Shown: in pieces, positions 36,183 to 44,246 of the stretch
Position numbering within the stretch: position 1 is the stretch's first letter
Layout: each line of letters opens with the position of its first letter
NCBI RefSeq assembly: GCF_000463015.1
Contig: NC_022247.1
Location: 3,348,001 to 3,412,000 of the forward strand
Source: Variovorax paradoxus B4
GTDB lineage: Bacteria; Pseudomonadota; Gammaproteobacteria; Burkholderiales; Burkholderiaceae_C
Direction of reading: 5' to 3'
DNA length: 64,000 nucleotides
Translations under genes and position numbers: made by a program
The notes under the pieces: model-generated
The model's database searches: none
What the model saw: the letters and a program-made list of their open reading frames with translations, nothing else
What the model was told of the DNA's origin: nothing

Positions 36183-37082
36183 ATGACCCGCCCCTGCCTT
36201 CCCCCTCGCGGCACATACGAGCCCCTGGCCTTCGACCCGCCGCCGGGCGCCTGCGACAGCCATGCCCACGTGTTCGGCCCCTACACCCGCTTTCCGCTGG
36301 CGGAAGACCGCAGCTACACGCCCGTCGAACATCCGGGCGAAGCCTTCGTCGCGCACCTCGACCGACTGCGGCTTGCGCGCGGCGTGCTGGTGACCGGAAG
36401 CGCCAGCGGCACCGACAACGGCGCGGTGCTGGCTGCCCTGCAGAGCTATCCGCAACGGCTTCGCGGCGTGGCCGTGCCGCAGGCCGGCACCACCGATGCC
36501 GAACTCGAGCGCTGGCACGCGGCGGGCATTCGCGGCGTGCGCTTCAACCTGTTCAAGCGCGACGGCCACGCGGTGTACCGCAACGGTGTCGGCATCGAGG
36601 TGCTCGAGGCGCTGGCGCCGCGGCTTGCCGGCCTCGGCTGGCATGCGCAGATCTGGATCCACGCGCCCGACCTGGTGGAACTCGCACCGCGCCTGCTGCG
36701 CACCGGGCTGCCGCTGGTCATCGACCACATGGGCCGCATGGCGGCCGCCCGCGGCGTGGAGGATCCGGGCTTTCGCACGCTTTGCCGGATGCTGGCCGAA
36801 GGCAAGGCCTGGACCAAGATCTCCGGCGCCGACCGCAACACCGACATGGGGCCGCCCTATGGCGACATCGATCCCTTTGCCGCGGCACTGCTCGAAGCCA
36901 ATGCCGGGCGCGTGGTGTGGGGCAGCGACTGGCCGCACATCAACTACTTCGAGGCGCACCAGGTGCCCGACGACGGCGCGCTGCTCAACCTGCTGGCGCG
37001 CTGGCTGCCCGACGAGCGCATGCGCCGGCGCGTCCTGGTCGACAACCCCGCGGCGCTGTACGACTTCGCACCGGCTGCATAA
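36183..37082 (+). CDS. Amidohydrolase family 2 protein, 2-pyrone-4,6-dicarboxylate lactonase (LigI)-like
   Basis: A 299-residue TIM-barrel hydrolase. The N-terminal 'CDSHAHVFGPYTRFPL' strongly resembles LigI-type lactonases, which open cyclic dicarboxylates. Further barrel motifs are 'HAQIWIHAPD', 'PLVIDHMGR' and 'WGSDWPHINYF' with the catalytic Asp. It is probably a lactonase or hydrolase of a carboxylated intermediate; the real substrate is unproven. It starts ten bases after the first Bug gene. Confidence 0.78.
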   Translation: MTRPCLPPRGTYEPLAFDPPPGACDSHAHVFGPYTRFPLAEDRSYTPVEHPGEAFVAHLDRLRLARGVLVTGSASGTDNGAVLAALQSYPQRLRGVAVPQAGTTDAELERWHAAGIRGVRFNLFKRDGHAVYRNGVGIEVLEALAPRLAGLGWHAQIWIHAPDLVELAPRLLRTGLPLVIDHMGRMAAARGVEDPGFRTLCRMLAEGKAWTKISGADRNTDMGPPYGDIDPFAAALLEANAGRVVWGSDWPHINYFEAHQVPDDGALLNLLARWLPDERMRRRVLVDNPAALYDFAPAA

Positions 37083-37100
37083 ACCCCGAGGAACAGAAAA

Positions 37101-38120
37101 ATGACACGAGAAAAGCCTTCATCATCCATCGATTCGTTCGCCATGCGCCGCCGCAGCTTCTCGGGCGCCGCAGCAATTGCCTTGCTCGCAGGCGGCCTGG
37201 CCACGGCCCACCGCGCCGAGGCACAGGCGTCGTATCCGTCGAAGCCGGTGCGCGTGGTGGTGGCCTTCACGGCCGGCGGCACCACCGACATCCTGGCGCG
37301 CGCAGTGACGCAGCAGATGTCCGAGAAGCTCGTGCAGCCCTTCGTCATCGACAACAAGCCCGGCGGCGGCGGCAACATCGGCACCGAGTTCGTGGTGCGC
37401 GCCCCCGCCGACGGCTACACGCTGATCGTCAATTCCGTGGGCCCAATGGCGGTGAACCAGACGCTCTACAAGAACCTGCCGTACGACCCGCTCACCGACC
37501 TCGTGCCGGTGGTGCAGATCGCCGACGTGCCCAACGTGCTGGTGGTGAACCCGGGGGTGCCCGCAAAGACGATGGATGAATTCATCGCCTACGCCAAGGC
37601 GAATCCGAACAAGCTGAACTACGGCTCCACCGGTGTCGGCACCTCGTCTCACCTGTCGAGCTACATGCTGAGCAAGCGCATCGGCGCCGAGACGCTGCAC
37701 ATTCCCTACAAGGGCGCCAATGCGCTGAACGACCTGCTCGCGGGCCGGGTGCAGTTCATGTTCGCGACCATTCCGTCGGTCATCTCGCACATCAAGGCGG
37801 GCAAGCTGCGCGCCATCGCGGTGAGCAGCCTGCAGCGTTCGCGTTCGCTGCCCGATGTGCCCACAGTGGCCGAGAAAGGCTTTCCGGACTTCTCGGCCGG
37901 CTCGTGGTTCGGCTTCTTCGCGCCCAAGGGAACGCCGGAGCCGGTGATTGCGCTGCTCAACAAGGCGGTCAACGACGCCCTGCCCTCGCTGAGTGCACAG
38001 ATGGTGCGCGAGGGCGCCGACCCGGTCGGCGGCACGCCGGCGCAGTTCGGGCAATTCACGCGCCGCGAGTACGAGAAGTGGAAGCTGATCGTGCGCGAAT
38101 CGGGCGCCATAGCCGAATGA
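37101..38120 (+). CDS. Bug/TctC-family periplasmic binding protein (2)
   Basis: A 339-residue exported binding protein; the start may be ATG 37101 or ATG 37143 (MRRRSFSGAA), the latter giving a compact Tat-like leader. Core motifs are 'YPSKPVRVVVAFTAGGTTD', 'IDNKPGGGGNIG' and 'PADGYTL'. It is the second of three such genes within 5 kb, all without an adjacent transporter. Ligands of the three may be successive or alternative carboxylates of one pathway. Confidence 0.87.
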   Translation: MTREKPSSSIDSFAMRRRSFSGAAAIALLAGGLATAHRAEAQASYPSKPVRVVVAFTAGGTTDILARAVTQQMSEKLVQPFVIDNKPGGGGNIGTEFVVRAPADGYTLIVNSVGPMAVNQTLYKNLPYDPLTDLVPVVQIADVPNVLVVNPGVPAKTMDEFIAYAKANPNKLNYGSTGVGTSSHLSSYMLSKRIGAETLHIPYKGANALNDLLAGRVQFMFATIPSVISHIKAGKLRAIAVSSLQRSRSLPDVPTVAEKGFPDFSAGSWFGFFAPKGTPEPVIALLNKAVNDALPSLSAQMVREGADPVGGTPAQFGQFTRREYEKWKLIVRESGAIAE

Positions 38121-38139
38121 CGCGGCATCGCCTGAAGAG

Positions 38140-39123
38140 ATGACGACGACGCAACCCCTGCGCATCCTGATGTCGCCCGCGGCCGAGCACCAGACGGCGG
38201 ACGGCCTGGCGGCGGCGCTGGGCGGCCGGCCCCATGTGCTGGCAGGCATCGGCGACGATGCCGACGTGGCCTTCGTCTCGCGCGACGTCACCGGCCTCTC
38301 GACCAAGCATGCGGTGCTGCCCGAAACACAACGCTTCCACGACGCCCTGCGCGGCGCGCCTTCGCTGCGCTGGGTGCATGCCCACTCGTCGGGCGCCGAC
38401 CGGCCGGTGTATGGCGAGCTCCTTGCACGCGGCGTGGCCGTGACGACGTCGTCGGGCGCCAATGCGGGCGTGGTGGTGCAGACCGCGCTGGCCGGGGTGC
38501 TGATACTGGCACGCTGCTTTCCGCAATTGCTGGCGGCGCAGCACAGCCGAGGCTGGACGCCGCTCGTGGGCAGCGGGCTGCCGCGCGACCTCGCGGGACA
38601 GACCGCGGTGATCGTCGGCTGGGGCCCCATCGGCCAGGGCCTGGGCTCGCTGCTCGCGGCGCTGGGCCTGCGCGTGATCGCCGTTCGAAGCAGCGACGAC
38701 GCGGCCGCGCCGCCCACATCCAAAACGGTGAGCTATGAGCGCATCGGCGAAGTGCTGCCGCGCGCCGACTGGCTGGTGCTGGCCTGCCCGCTGAGCGAAC
38801 GCACCCACAACCTCGTCGACGCGGCGGCACTCGCGCGGCTGCCGGCCGGCGCCCGGCTGGTGAACGTGGCCCGCGGCGAGGTGGTCCATGAGGTCGCGCT
38901 CATCGATGCGCTGCAGCGCGGCGCGCTGGCCGGCGCCTACTTGGACGTGTTCGCACAGGAGCCGCTGCCGGCCGCATCGCCGCTGTGGGCGCTGCCCAAC
39001 GTGATCGTCACGCCACACACCGCCGGCCACTCCGACGGCAACGAGACGCGCGTGGCAGCCATCTTTCTGGACAACCTGCGGCGCTGGACACAAGGCCAGC
39101 CGCTGCTGAACCGGGTGGGCTGA
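38140..39123 (+). CDS. D-isomer-specific 2-hydroxyacid dehydrogenase family protein
   Basis: A 327-residue NAD(P)-dependent dehydrogenase. The Rossmann motif is 'VIVGWGPIGQGLGSLL'; the catalytic residues follow in 'NVARGEVV' (Arg), 'VFAQEPL' (Glu) and 'PHTAGHSD' (His). It would reduce a 2-oxo acid or oxidise a D-2-hydroxy acid in the pathway of this block. The spacing to the neighbouring Bug genes (19 and 51 bp) suggests one transcript. Confidence 0.87.
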   Translation: MTTTQPLRILMSPAAEHQTADGLAAALGGRPHVLAGIGDDADVAFVSRDVTGLSTKHAVLPETQRFHDALRGAPSLRWVHAHSSGADRPVYGELLARGVAVTTSSGANAGVVVQTALAGVLILARCFPQLLAAQHSRGWTPLVGSGLPRDLAGQTAVIVGWGPIGQGLGSLLAALGLRVIAVRSSDDAAAPPTSKTVSYERIGEVLPRADWLVLACPLSERTHNLVDAAALARLPAGARLVNVARGEVVHEVALIDALQRGALAGAYLDVFAQEPLPAASPLWALPNVIVTPHTAGHSDGNETRVAAIFLDNLRRWTQGQPLLNRVG

Positions 39124-39174
39124 AACCCAGACCCTGCAATCTTCAAAACCACGACAACACCAAGACTCATCACG

Positions 39175-40155
39175 ATGAACAAGACGCTCTCCTCTTTCCT
39201 GCGCGCCGGCACGGCCGCCCTGCTCTCGGCGGCGGCCGCTTCGACCGCGCTCGCGGCCGGCTGGCCGGTCAAGCCCATCACCATCGTCGTGCCCTTCGTG
39301 GCGGGCGGCACCACCGACATCGTCGCGCGCACCGTGGGCCAGAAGCTCTCGGAATCGCTCGGGCAGCCGGTCATCATCGACAACCGCGGCGGCGCGGGCG
39401 GCACCGTGGGCGCGGCCATCGCATCGAAGGCGCCGGCCGACGGCTACACGCTGTTCCTGGCCACCATCGCGCATTCGATCGCGCCGGGCCTCTACAAGCG
39501 CCTGCCCTACGACTTCCAGCGCGACTTCGATCCCGTGGCGCTCGTGGCCTCCACGCCCAACGTGCTGGTGGTCAACGACAAGGTGCCGGCCAAGTCGGTG
39601 GCGGAACTGGTGGCCTACATCAAGGCCAATCCCGGCAAGGTGAACTTCGGCTCGGCCGGCAACGGCAGCACCGAACACATCTCTGGCGAGCTGTTCCGCT
39701 CGATGACCCGGACCGACATGACCCACGTGCCGTACAAGGGCGGCGCGCCGATGATGGCGGACCTGATCGGCGGCCAGATCCAGATGGCCATCGAAACCAG
39801 CCCCTCGGCCGCGCCGCACGTGCGCGGCGGCAAGGTGGACGCGCTGGCCGTGACCACGCTGAAGCGCTCGCCGGCCTACCCGGGCGTGCCCACGCTCGAC
39901 GAGGCCGGCCTCAAGGGCTACGACATGACCACCTGGTTCGCGCTCATGGCACCGCACGGCACGCCGCCGGAACTGGTCACGCGCCTGAACGCCGAAGTCG
40001 CCCGCGCGCTGCAGCAGCAGGACGTGTCCAGGCGTTTCGAGGAGCAAGGCGTAACAGCAGGCAACATGCGGCCGGCCGAGCTCAAGGCCTTCATCGGCAG
40101 CGAAACCACCAAGTGGGTGAAGGTGGCCCGCGACGCCGGCGCGACTGCCGAATAG
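39175..40155 (+). CDS. Bug/TctC-family periplasmic binding protein (3)
   Basis: A 326-residue binding protein with a Sec signal peptide ending 'STALAAGW'. Motifs are 'PITIVVPFVAGGTTDIVAR', 'IDNRGGAGGTVGA' and 'PADGYTLF'. It is the most typical Bug protein of the three and closes the catabolic block before the beta-glucosidase gene. Confidence 0.88.
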   Translation: MNKTLSSFLRAGTAALLSAAAASTALAAGWPVKPITIVVPFVAGGTTDIVARTVGQKLSESLGQPVIIDNRGGAGGTVGAAIASKAPADGYTLFLATIAHSIAPGLYKRLPYDFQRDFDPVALVASTPNVLVVNDKVPAKSVAELVAYIKANPGKVNFGSAGNGSTEHISGELFRSMTRTDMTHVPYKGGAPMMADLIGGQIQMAIETSPSAAPHVRGGKVDALAVTTLKRSPAYPGVPTLDEAGLKGYDMTTWFALMAPHGTPPELVTRLNAEVARALQQQDVSRRFEEQGVTAGNMRPAELKAFIGSETTKWVKVARDAGATAE

Positions 40156-40223
40156 GCCCCCGCGCCTACGGCCAAAGCCCGAGCGCACCGTGCGGCGTCG
40201 CTTTGGCGGGACAATGGCGGGCC

Positions 40224-42497
40224 ATGCACGTTCGAATCCCCGCCATGGCGGCCCTGCTGGGCCTGGCCTGTTTTCTCTTCTCCCCCGTCTCCCATGCCGC
40301 CCCGGCCACCGCCGAGGGCGCCGCGGGCGCGGATGCCCGCATCGAATCGCTCATCGCCCGCATGACGGTCGAGGAGAAGGTCGGCCAGCTCAGCCTCTAC
40401 GGCCCCGCCGACACCAACATCCCCGGCAATCCGCAGGCCGCCCAGCGCAATGGGCAGCAGGAGATCGACGACGTGCGCGCCGGCCGCCTCACGGGCCTGT
40501 TCAACAACGAAGGGCTGGAACGCAAGCGGGTGCTGCAGGAGGTGGCCGTGCGCGAATCGCGCCTGGGCATTCCGCTGCTCTACGGCGCCGACGTGATCCA
40601 CGGCTTTCGCACCATCTTCCCCATGCCGCTGGCCGAGGCCGCGAGCTGGGAGCCCGAACTCGCCGAGCGCACCGCGCGCGTGGCCGCGGTCGAAGCCAGC
40701 GCGGACGGCTTCCGCTGGACCTTCGCGCCCATGGTGGACATTGCACGCGACGCGCGATGGGGCCGCGGCATCGAGGGTGCGGGCGAAGACGTGTACCTGG
40801 CCAACCAGTTCGCGGCCGCGCGCGTGCGCGGCTTCCAGGGCAGCGACCTCTCGCGCGCCGATTCGCTGCTGGCCACGCCCAAGCATTTCGCGGCCTACGG
40901 CGCTGCCGAGGGCGGGCTCGACTACGCCGCCACCGACATCTCCGAGCGCACGCTGCGCCAGGTCTACCTGCCGCCGTTCCGCGCCGCGCTGGACGCGGGC
41001 GCGCTCTCGGTCATGAGCGCCTTCAACGAGATCTCCGGCATTCCATCCATTGCCAACCCGGCGCTCCTGACGGGCGTGCTGCGCGACGAATGGAAGTTCA
41101 AGGGCTTCGTGGTGTCCGACTACACGGCCGACGAGGAACTGATCGCGCACGGCTACGCGGCCGACGGCCGGCAGGCGGCGAAGCAGTCGTTCCTGGCCGG
41201 CACCGACGTCAGCATGCAGAGCGGCCTGTACATGCGCTACCTGCCCGAGCTCGTGGCCTCGGGCGAAGTGCCGATGGCGCGGCTGGACGATGCGGTGCGC
41301 CGCGTGCTCTGGGTCAAGCAAAAGCTCGGTCTCTTCGACCAGCCGCTTCGCGGCCTCGACGCCGCACCGCAGGCCCGGGCCGACAACCCTGCGCACATCG
41401 CGCTGGCGCGCGAGGATGCGCGCCGTTCCATCGTGATGCTGAAGAACGAACGCGCGGTGCTGCCGCTGCCCAAGTCGGGCCGCAAGATCGCGCTGATCGG
41501 GCCCTTCGCCTCGGGCACGCAGGACCTGCTCGGCGCATGGAGCCTGTTCCCGGGCCAGTCGGCGCCCGTCGGCATCGACGAAGGCCTGCGCGCCGCACTG
41601 GCCGACCCCGGCGCGCTGACGGTGGTGCGCGGCTCGGGCATCGATGCGCCGCTGGCCGGCGGCATCGAGGCCGCCGTGGCCGCCGCGCGCGATGCCGACG
41701 TGGTGGTGCTCGCCATCGGCGAGAGCGAGCGCATGTCGGGCGAAGCCCGCTCGCGAACCGACATCGGCATTCCGCAGGCCCAGCAGGACCTGGCCGAGGC
41801 CGTGGCCGCCACCGGCAAGCCCGTGGTCGTGCTGCTGAGCAACGGCCGCGCGATGGCGCTCAGGGGCGCGGTGCGCAACGCCGACGCCATCCTCGTCACC
41901 TGGTTTCTCGGCGTGCAGACCGGCACGGCCATTGCCGACGTGGTGTTCGGCGACTTCAACCCCTCGGGCCGGCTGCCGGTGAGTTTTCCGCAAACGTCCG
42001 GCCAGGTGCCCTTCTACTACGGCCAGAAGCGCACCGGCCGGCCGCTGCCCGACAACGACCAGGCCATGGCTTTCAAGACCCGCTACGTGGACACCACGAA
42101 CCAGGCGCTCTACCCCTTCGGCTACGGCATCGGCTATGCACCGGTGCGCTACGACGGCATGGAGCTGAGCCAGGACCGGCTGCCCCTCGGCGGCACGCTG
42201 CGCGTGCGCGCCACCGTCACCAACACCGGCCAGCGCGAGGCCGAGGAAGTGGTGCAGCTGTATGCCGCCGAACGGGCCGCGAGCGTGACGCGGCCGGTGC
42301 GCGAGCTCAAGAACTTCCGCAAGGTGCGCATCGAGCCCGGTGCGTCGAAGGTGGTCGAGTTCACGCTGCGGGCGGACGACCTGCAGTTCATCGGCCGCGA
42401 CATGAAGCCGACGGTCGAGCCGGGAGAGTTCGACCTGTGGGTGGCGCCTTCGGCGGCGGGCGGCATCAGGAAGAGCTTCGCGCTCACGCGGGAGTGA
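40224..42497 (+). CDS. bglX: Periplasmic beta-glucosidase, glycoside hydrolase family 3
   Basis: A 757-residue exported GH3 enzyme, start ATG 40224 and signal peptide to about residue 27 ('PVSHAAPA'). It has the (beta/alpha)8 domain with the nucleophile Asp near residue 299 in 'GFVVSDYTADEEL', the substrate loop 'KHFAAYGAAEGG', the alpha/beta sandwich domain and a C-terminal fibronectin-like domain. This is the full BglX layout and length. It hydrolyses terminal beta-linked glucose from oligosaccharides. Its stop lies 35 bp from the convergent autotransporter gene. Confidence 0.9.
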   Translation: MHVRIPAMAALLGLACFLFSPVSHAAPATAEGAAGADARIESLIARMTVEEKVGQLSLYGPADTNIPGNPQAAQRNGQQEIDDVRAGRLTGLFNNEGLERKRVLQEVAVRESRLGIPLLYGADVIHGFRTIFPMPLAEAASWEPELAERTARVAAVEASADGFRWTFAPMVDIARDARWGRGIEGAGEDVYLANQFAAARVRGFQGSDLSRADSLLATPKHFAAYGAAEGGLDYAATDISERTLRQVYLPPFRAALDAGALSVMSAFNEISGIPSIANPALLTGVLRDEWKFKGFVVSDYTADEELIAHGYAADGRQAAKQSFLAGTDVSMQSGLYMRYLPELVASGEVPMARLDDAVRRVLWVKQKLGLFDQPLRGLDAAPQARADNPAHIALAREDARRSIVMLKNERAVLPLPKSGRKIALIGPFASGTQDLLGAWSLFPGQSAPVGIDEGLRAALADPGALTVVRGSGIDAPLAGGIEAAVAAARDADVVVLAIGESERMSGEARSRTDIGIPQAQQDLAEAVAATGKPVVVLLSNGRAMALRGAVRNADAILVTWFLGVQTGTAIADVVFGDFNPSGRLPVSFPQTSGQVPFYYGQKRTGRPLPDNDQAMAFKTRYVDTTNQALYPFGYGIGYAPVRYDGMELSQDRLPLGGTLRVRATVTNTGQREAEEVVQLYAAERAASVTRPVRELKNFRKVRIEPGASKVVEFTLRADDLQFIGRDMKPTVEPGEFDLWVAPSAAGGIRKSFALTRE

Positions 42498-42531
42498 TGC
42501 GCACGCGGGCGAGGCCGCACGCCATGCCGCG

Positions 42532-44241
42532 TCAGTCGAACACACCCGTGAACGCCACCCGGCTCACCACGCCCGAACTGGTCGCGCCCACGCCGAGCGT
42601 GACGCTGTAGCGGCCGTCCTCCGACGTGCGGCGGATCGAGCCGCCCATCGCGCTCTCGCTGCGGAAGTTGCCCAGGCCCACGGCGTAGCTGGTCTTGCCG
42701 GGCACGACCGGCGCGGCCTCCATCGCGGCAACACCGGCGATGCCCGCGTAGGCGCGCCGCGCGTTCTCGTCCATCTGGTTCTGCAGGCGCACGGCCGTCA
42801 GGTCGGTGTAGGCCTTGCCGAACGGCAGGCCCTGCGCCGCGACGGTGTCGGTGTACGCGTTGGCCGATGCAACGCCCGTCTGCACCATGCCCTGCACCTG
42901 GCCCACGTTGGTCGCGTCGGTCGGCGCGCTGCCGGGCGCCACGCCGGTGAGCTGGCGGTTGCCCAGCGCCACTTCGCCGGCCGACGACTGCAGGCCCGCC
43001 ATGCCCACGGCCACGTAGTTCGACTGCGCGCCGCGCGTGGTCACGCTGCCCGAGCCCAGCGCCACGCTGTTCGCATGCGAGGCCGTCGCGTTGCTGCCGA
43101 TCGCCACGGCATTGTCGGCACTGGCGCGCGCGGACGTGCCGAGCGAGATGGCCTGGCTCGCACTCACGTACACACCGGCCTCGGTGCCGATCGCGATGTT
43201 GCCGTTGCCGGAGACGTTCTGGCCCGCACCGCTGCCCTGCGCGATGTTGTTGCTGCCCACCACGCCCTGGCCCGAGGCCGCGCCGAGCGCCACGTTCTGG
43301 CTGCCCTGCACCCCGCCGCCCGCGGCCTGCCCCATCGCCACGTTGTTGTTGCCCTCGACCTGCGCACCGGCCATCAGGCCCGAGGCCTGGTTGCCCGAGC
43401 CGGTCACCCTGGCACCCGCGCCCTGCCCCGTGGAGAGGTTGTTGCTGCCGTTCACGTTCCGGCCCGCGTCGCCGCCGTAGGCCTGATTGCCGTTGCCGGC
43501 CACGTTGCGCCCGGCGTTGCTGCCGTAGGCCTCGTTGCCGGTGCCCGTCACGTCGGTGCCGGCCCAGAAGCCGACCGCGTTGTTGTAGTCGCCGGTCACG
43601 TTCTGGCCCGCGCTGCGGCCCATCGACTGGTTCCAGCCGCCAACCACGTTGGTACCCGCGTAGTAGCCGATGGCCTGGTTGGCGTTCTTGCCCGACACGT
43701 TGGAGCCCGCTCCCTCGCCTATCGCGAGATTCCAGTTGGTGCTGACGTTGTTGCCTGCGCCCTGCCCGAAAGCCTGGTTGTTGCTGCCCGTCACGGTGCG
43801 GCCCGCGCTTGCGCCATAGGCGCTGTTGTACGAGCCGGTCACGCCGGTGCCGGCCCAGAAGCCGGTGGCGTTGTTGTAGTTGCCGGTGACGTTCTGGCCC
43901 GCGCTGCGGCCGAAGGCCTGGTTCCATCCTCCCGCCACGTTCTGGCCCGCGTTGAAGCCGATGGCCGTGTTGGCGTTGCCGCCGCTCACGTTGGTGCCGG
44001 CGGCCTCGCCGATGCCCAGGTTCCACTGGGTCGAGACGTTGTTGCCGGCGTTCTTGCCGATCGCCTGGTTGTTGCTGCCCGTGACGCCGGTCGTGCCGGC
44101 GTTGTCGCCGATGCCGAGATTGCCCTTGACCGGGTCCCAGGCGACCGGCTGGGCCGACGCCATGCCCGCGGCCGAGCCGATCGCCACGGCCAGCCCGAGC
44201 AGCGCCGTGCCGCGCGCCGTGCGCTTGTTCCTGTGCTTCAC
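42532..44241 (-). CDS. YadA-like trimeric autotransporter adhesin
   Basis: A 569-residue protein from GTG 44241, five bases after the phospholipase gene. A signal peptide of about 30 residues is followed by a head of roughly nineteen 16-17-residue repeats of the YadA left-handed parallel beta-roll type (NxAxGxxAGxxVxG). Then come a short neck ('LTGVAPGSAPTDATNVGQVQ'), a very short coiled stalk and a four-strand YadA anchor ending in FD. The repeats show a higher-order duplication: residues 53-149 recur as 150-246. It is probably a surface adhesin with an unusually short stalk. Confidence 0.88.
   Translation of the reverse strand: MKHRNKRTARGTALLGLAVAIGSAAGMASAQPVAWDPVKGNLGIGDNAGTTGVTGSNNQAIGKNAGNNVSTQWNLGIGEAAGTNVSGGNANTAIGFNAGQNVAGGWNQAFGRSAGQNVTGNYNNATGFWAGTGVTGSYNSAYGASAGRTVTGSNNQAFGQGAGNNVSTNWNLAIGEGAGSNVSGKNANQAIGYYAGTNVVGGWNQSMGRSAGQNVTGDYNNAVGFWAGTDVTGTGNEAYGSNAGRNVAGNGNQAYGGDAGRNVNGSNNLSTGQGAGARVTGSGNQASGLMAGAQVEGNNNVAMGQAAGGGVQGSQNVALGAASGQGVVGSNNIAQGSGAGQNVSGNGNIAIGTEAGVYVSASQAISLGTSARASADNAVAIGSNATASHANSVALGSGSVTTRGAQSNYVAVGMAGLQSSAGEVALGNRQLTGVAPGSAPTDATNVGQVQGMVQTGVASANAYTDTVAAQGLPFGKAYTDLTAVRLQNQMDENARRAYAGIAGVAAMEAAPVVPGKTSYAVGLGNFRSESAMGGSIRRTSEDGRYSVTLGVGATSSGVVSRVAFTGVFD
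43504..44085 (-). repeat. Tandem 291-base duplication within the adhesin head
   Basis: Two adjacent blocks of 97 residues (six head repeats each; 43795-44085 and 43504-43794) match repeat by repeat. For example, 'NVSTQWNLGIGEAAG' corresponds to 'NVSTNWNLAIGEGAG', and 'YNNATGFWAG' to 'YNNAVGFWAG'. The head therefore grew by duplication of a six-repeat unit rather than of single repeats. Confidence 0.85.
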
Positions 44242-44246
44242 GGTGC

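Noticed and set aside
42900-44100. CRISPR-like periodic repeats
   Set aside because: The periodicity of 48-51 bases is in frame and encodes YadA head repeats; there are no constant repeat/spacer units and no cas genes.
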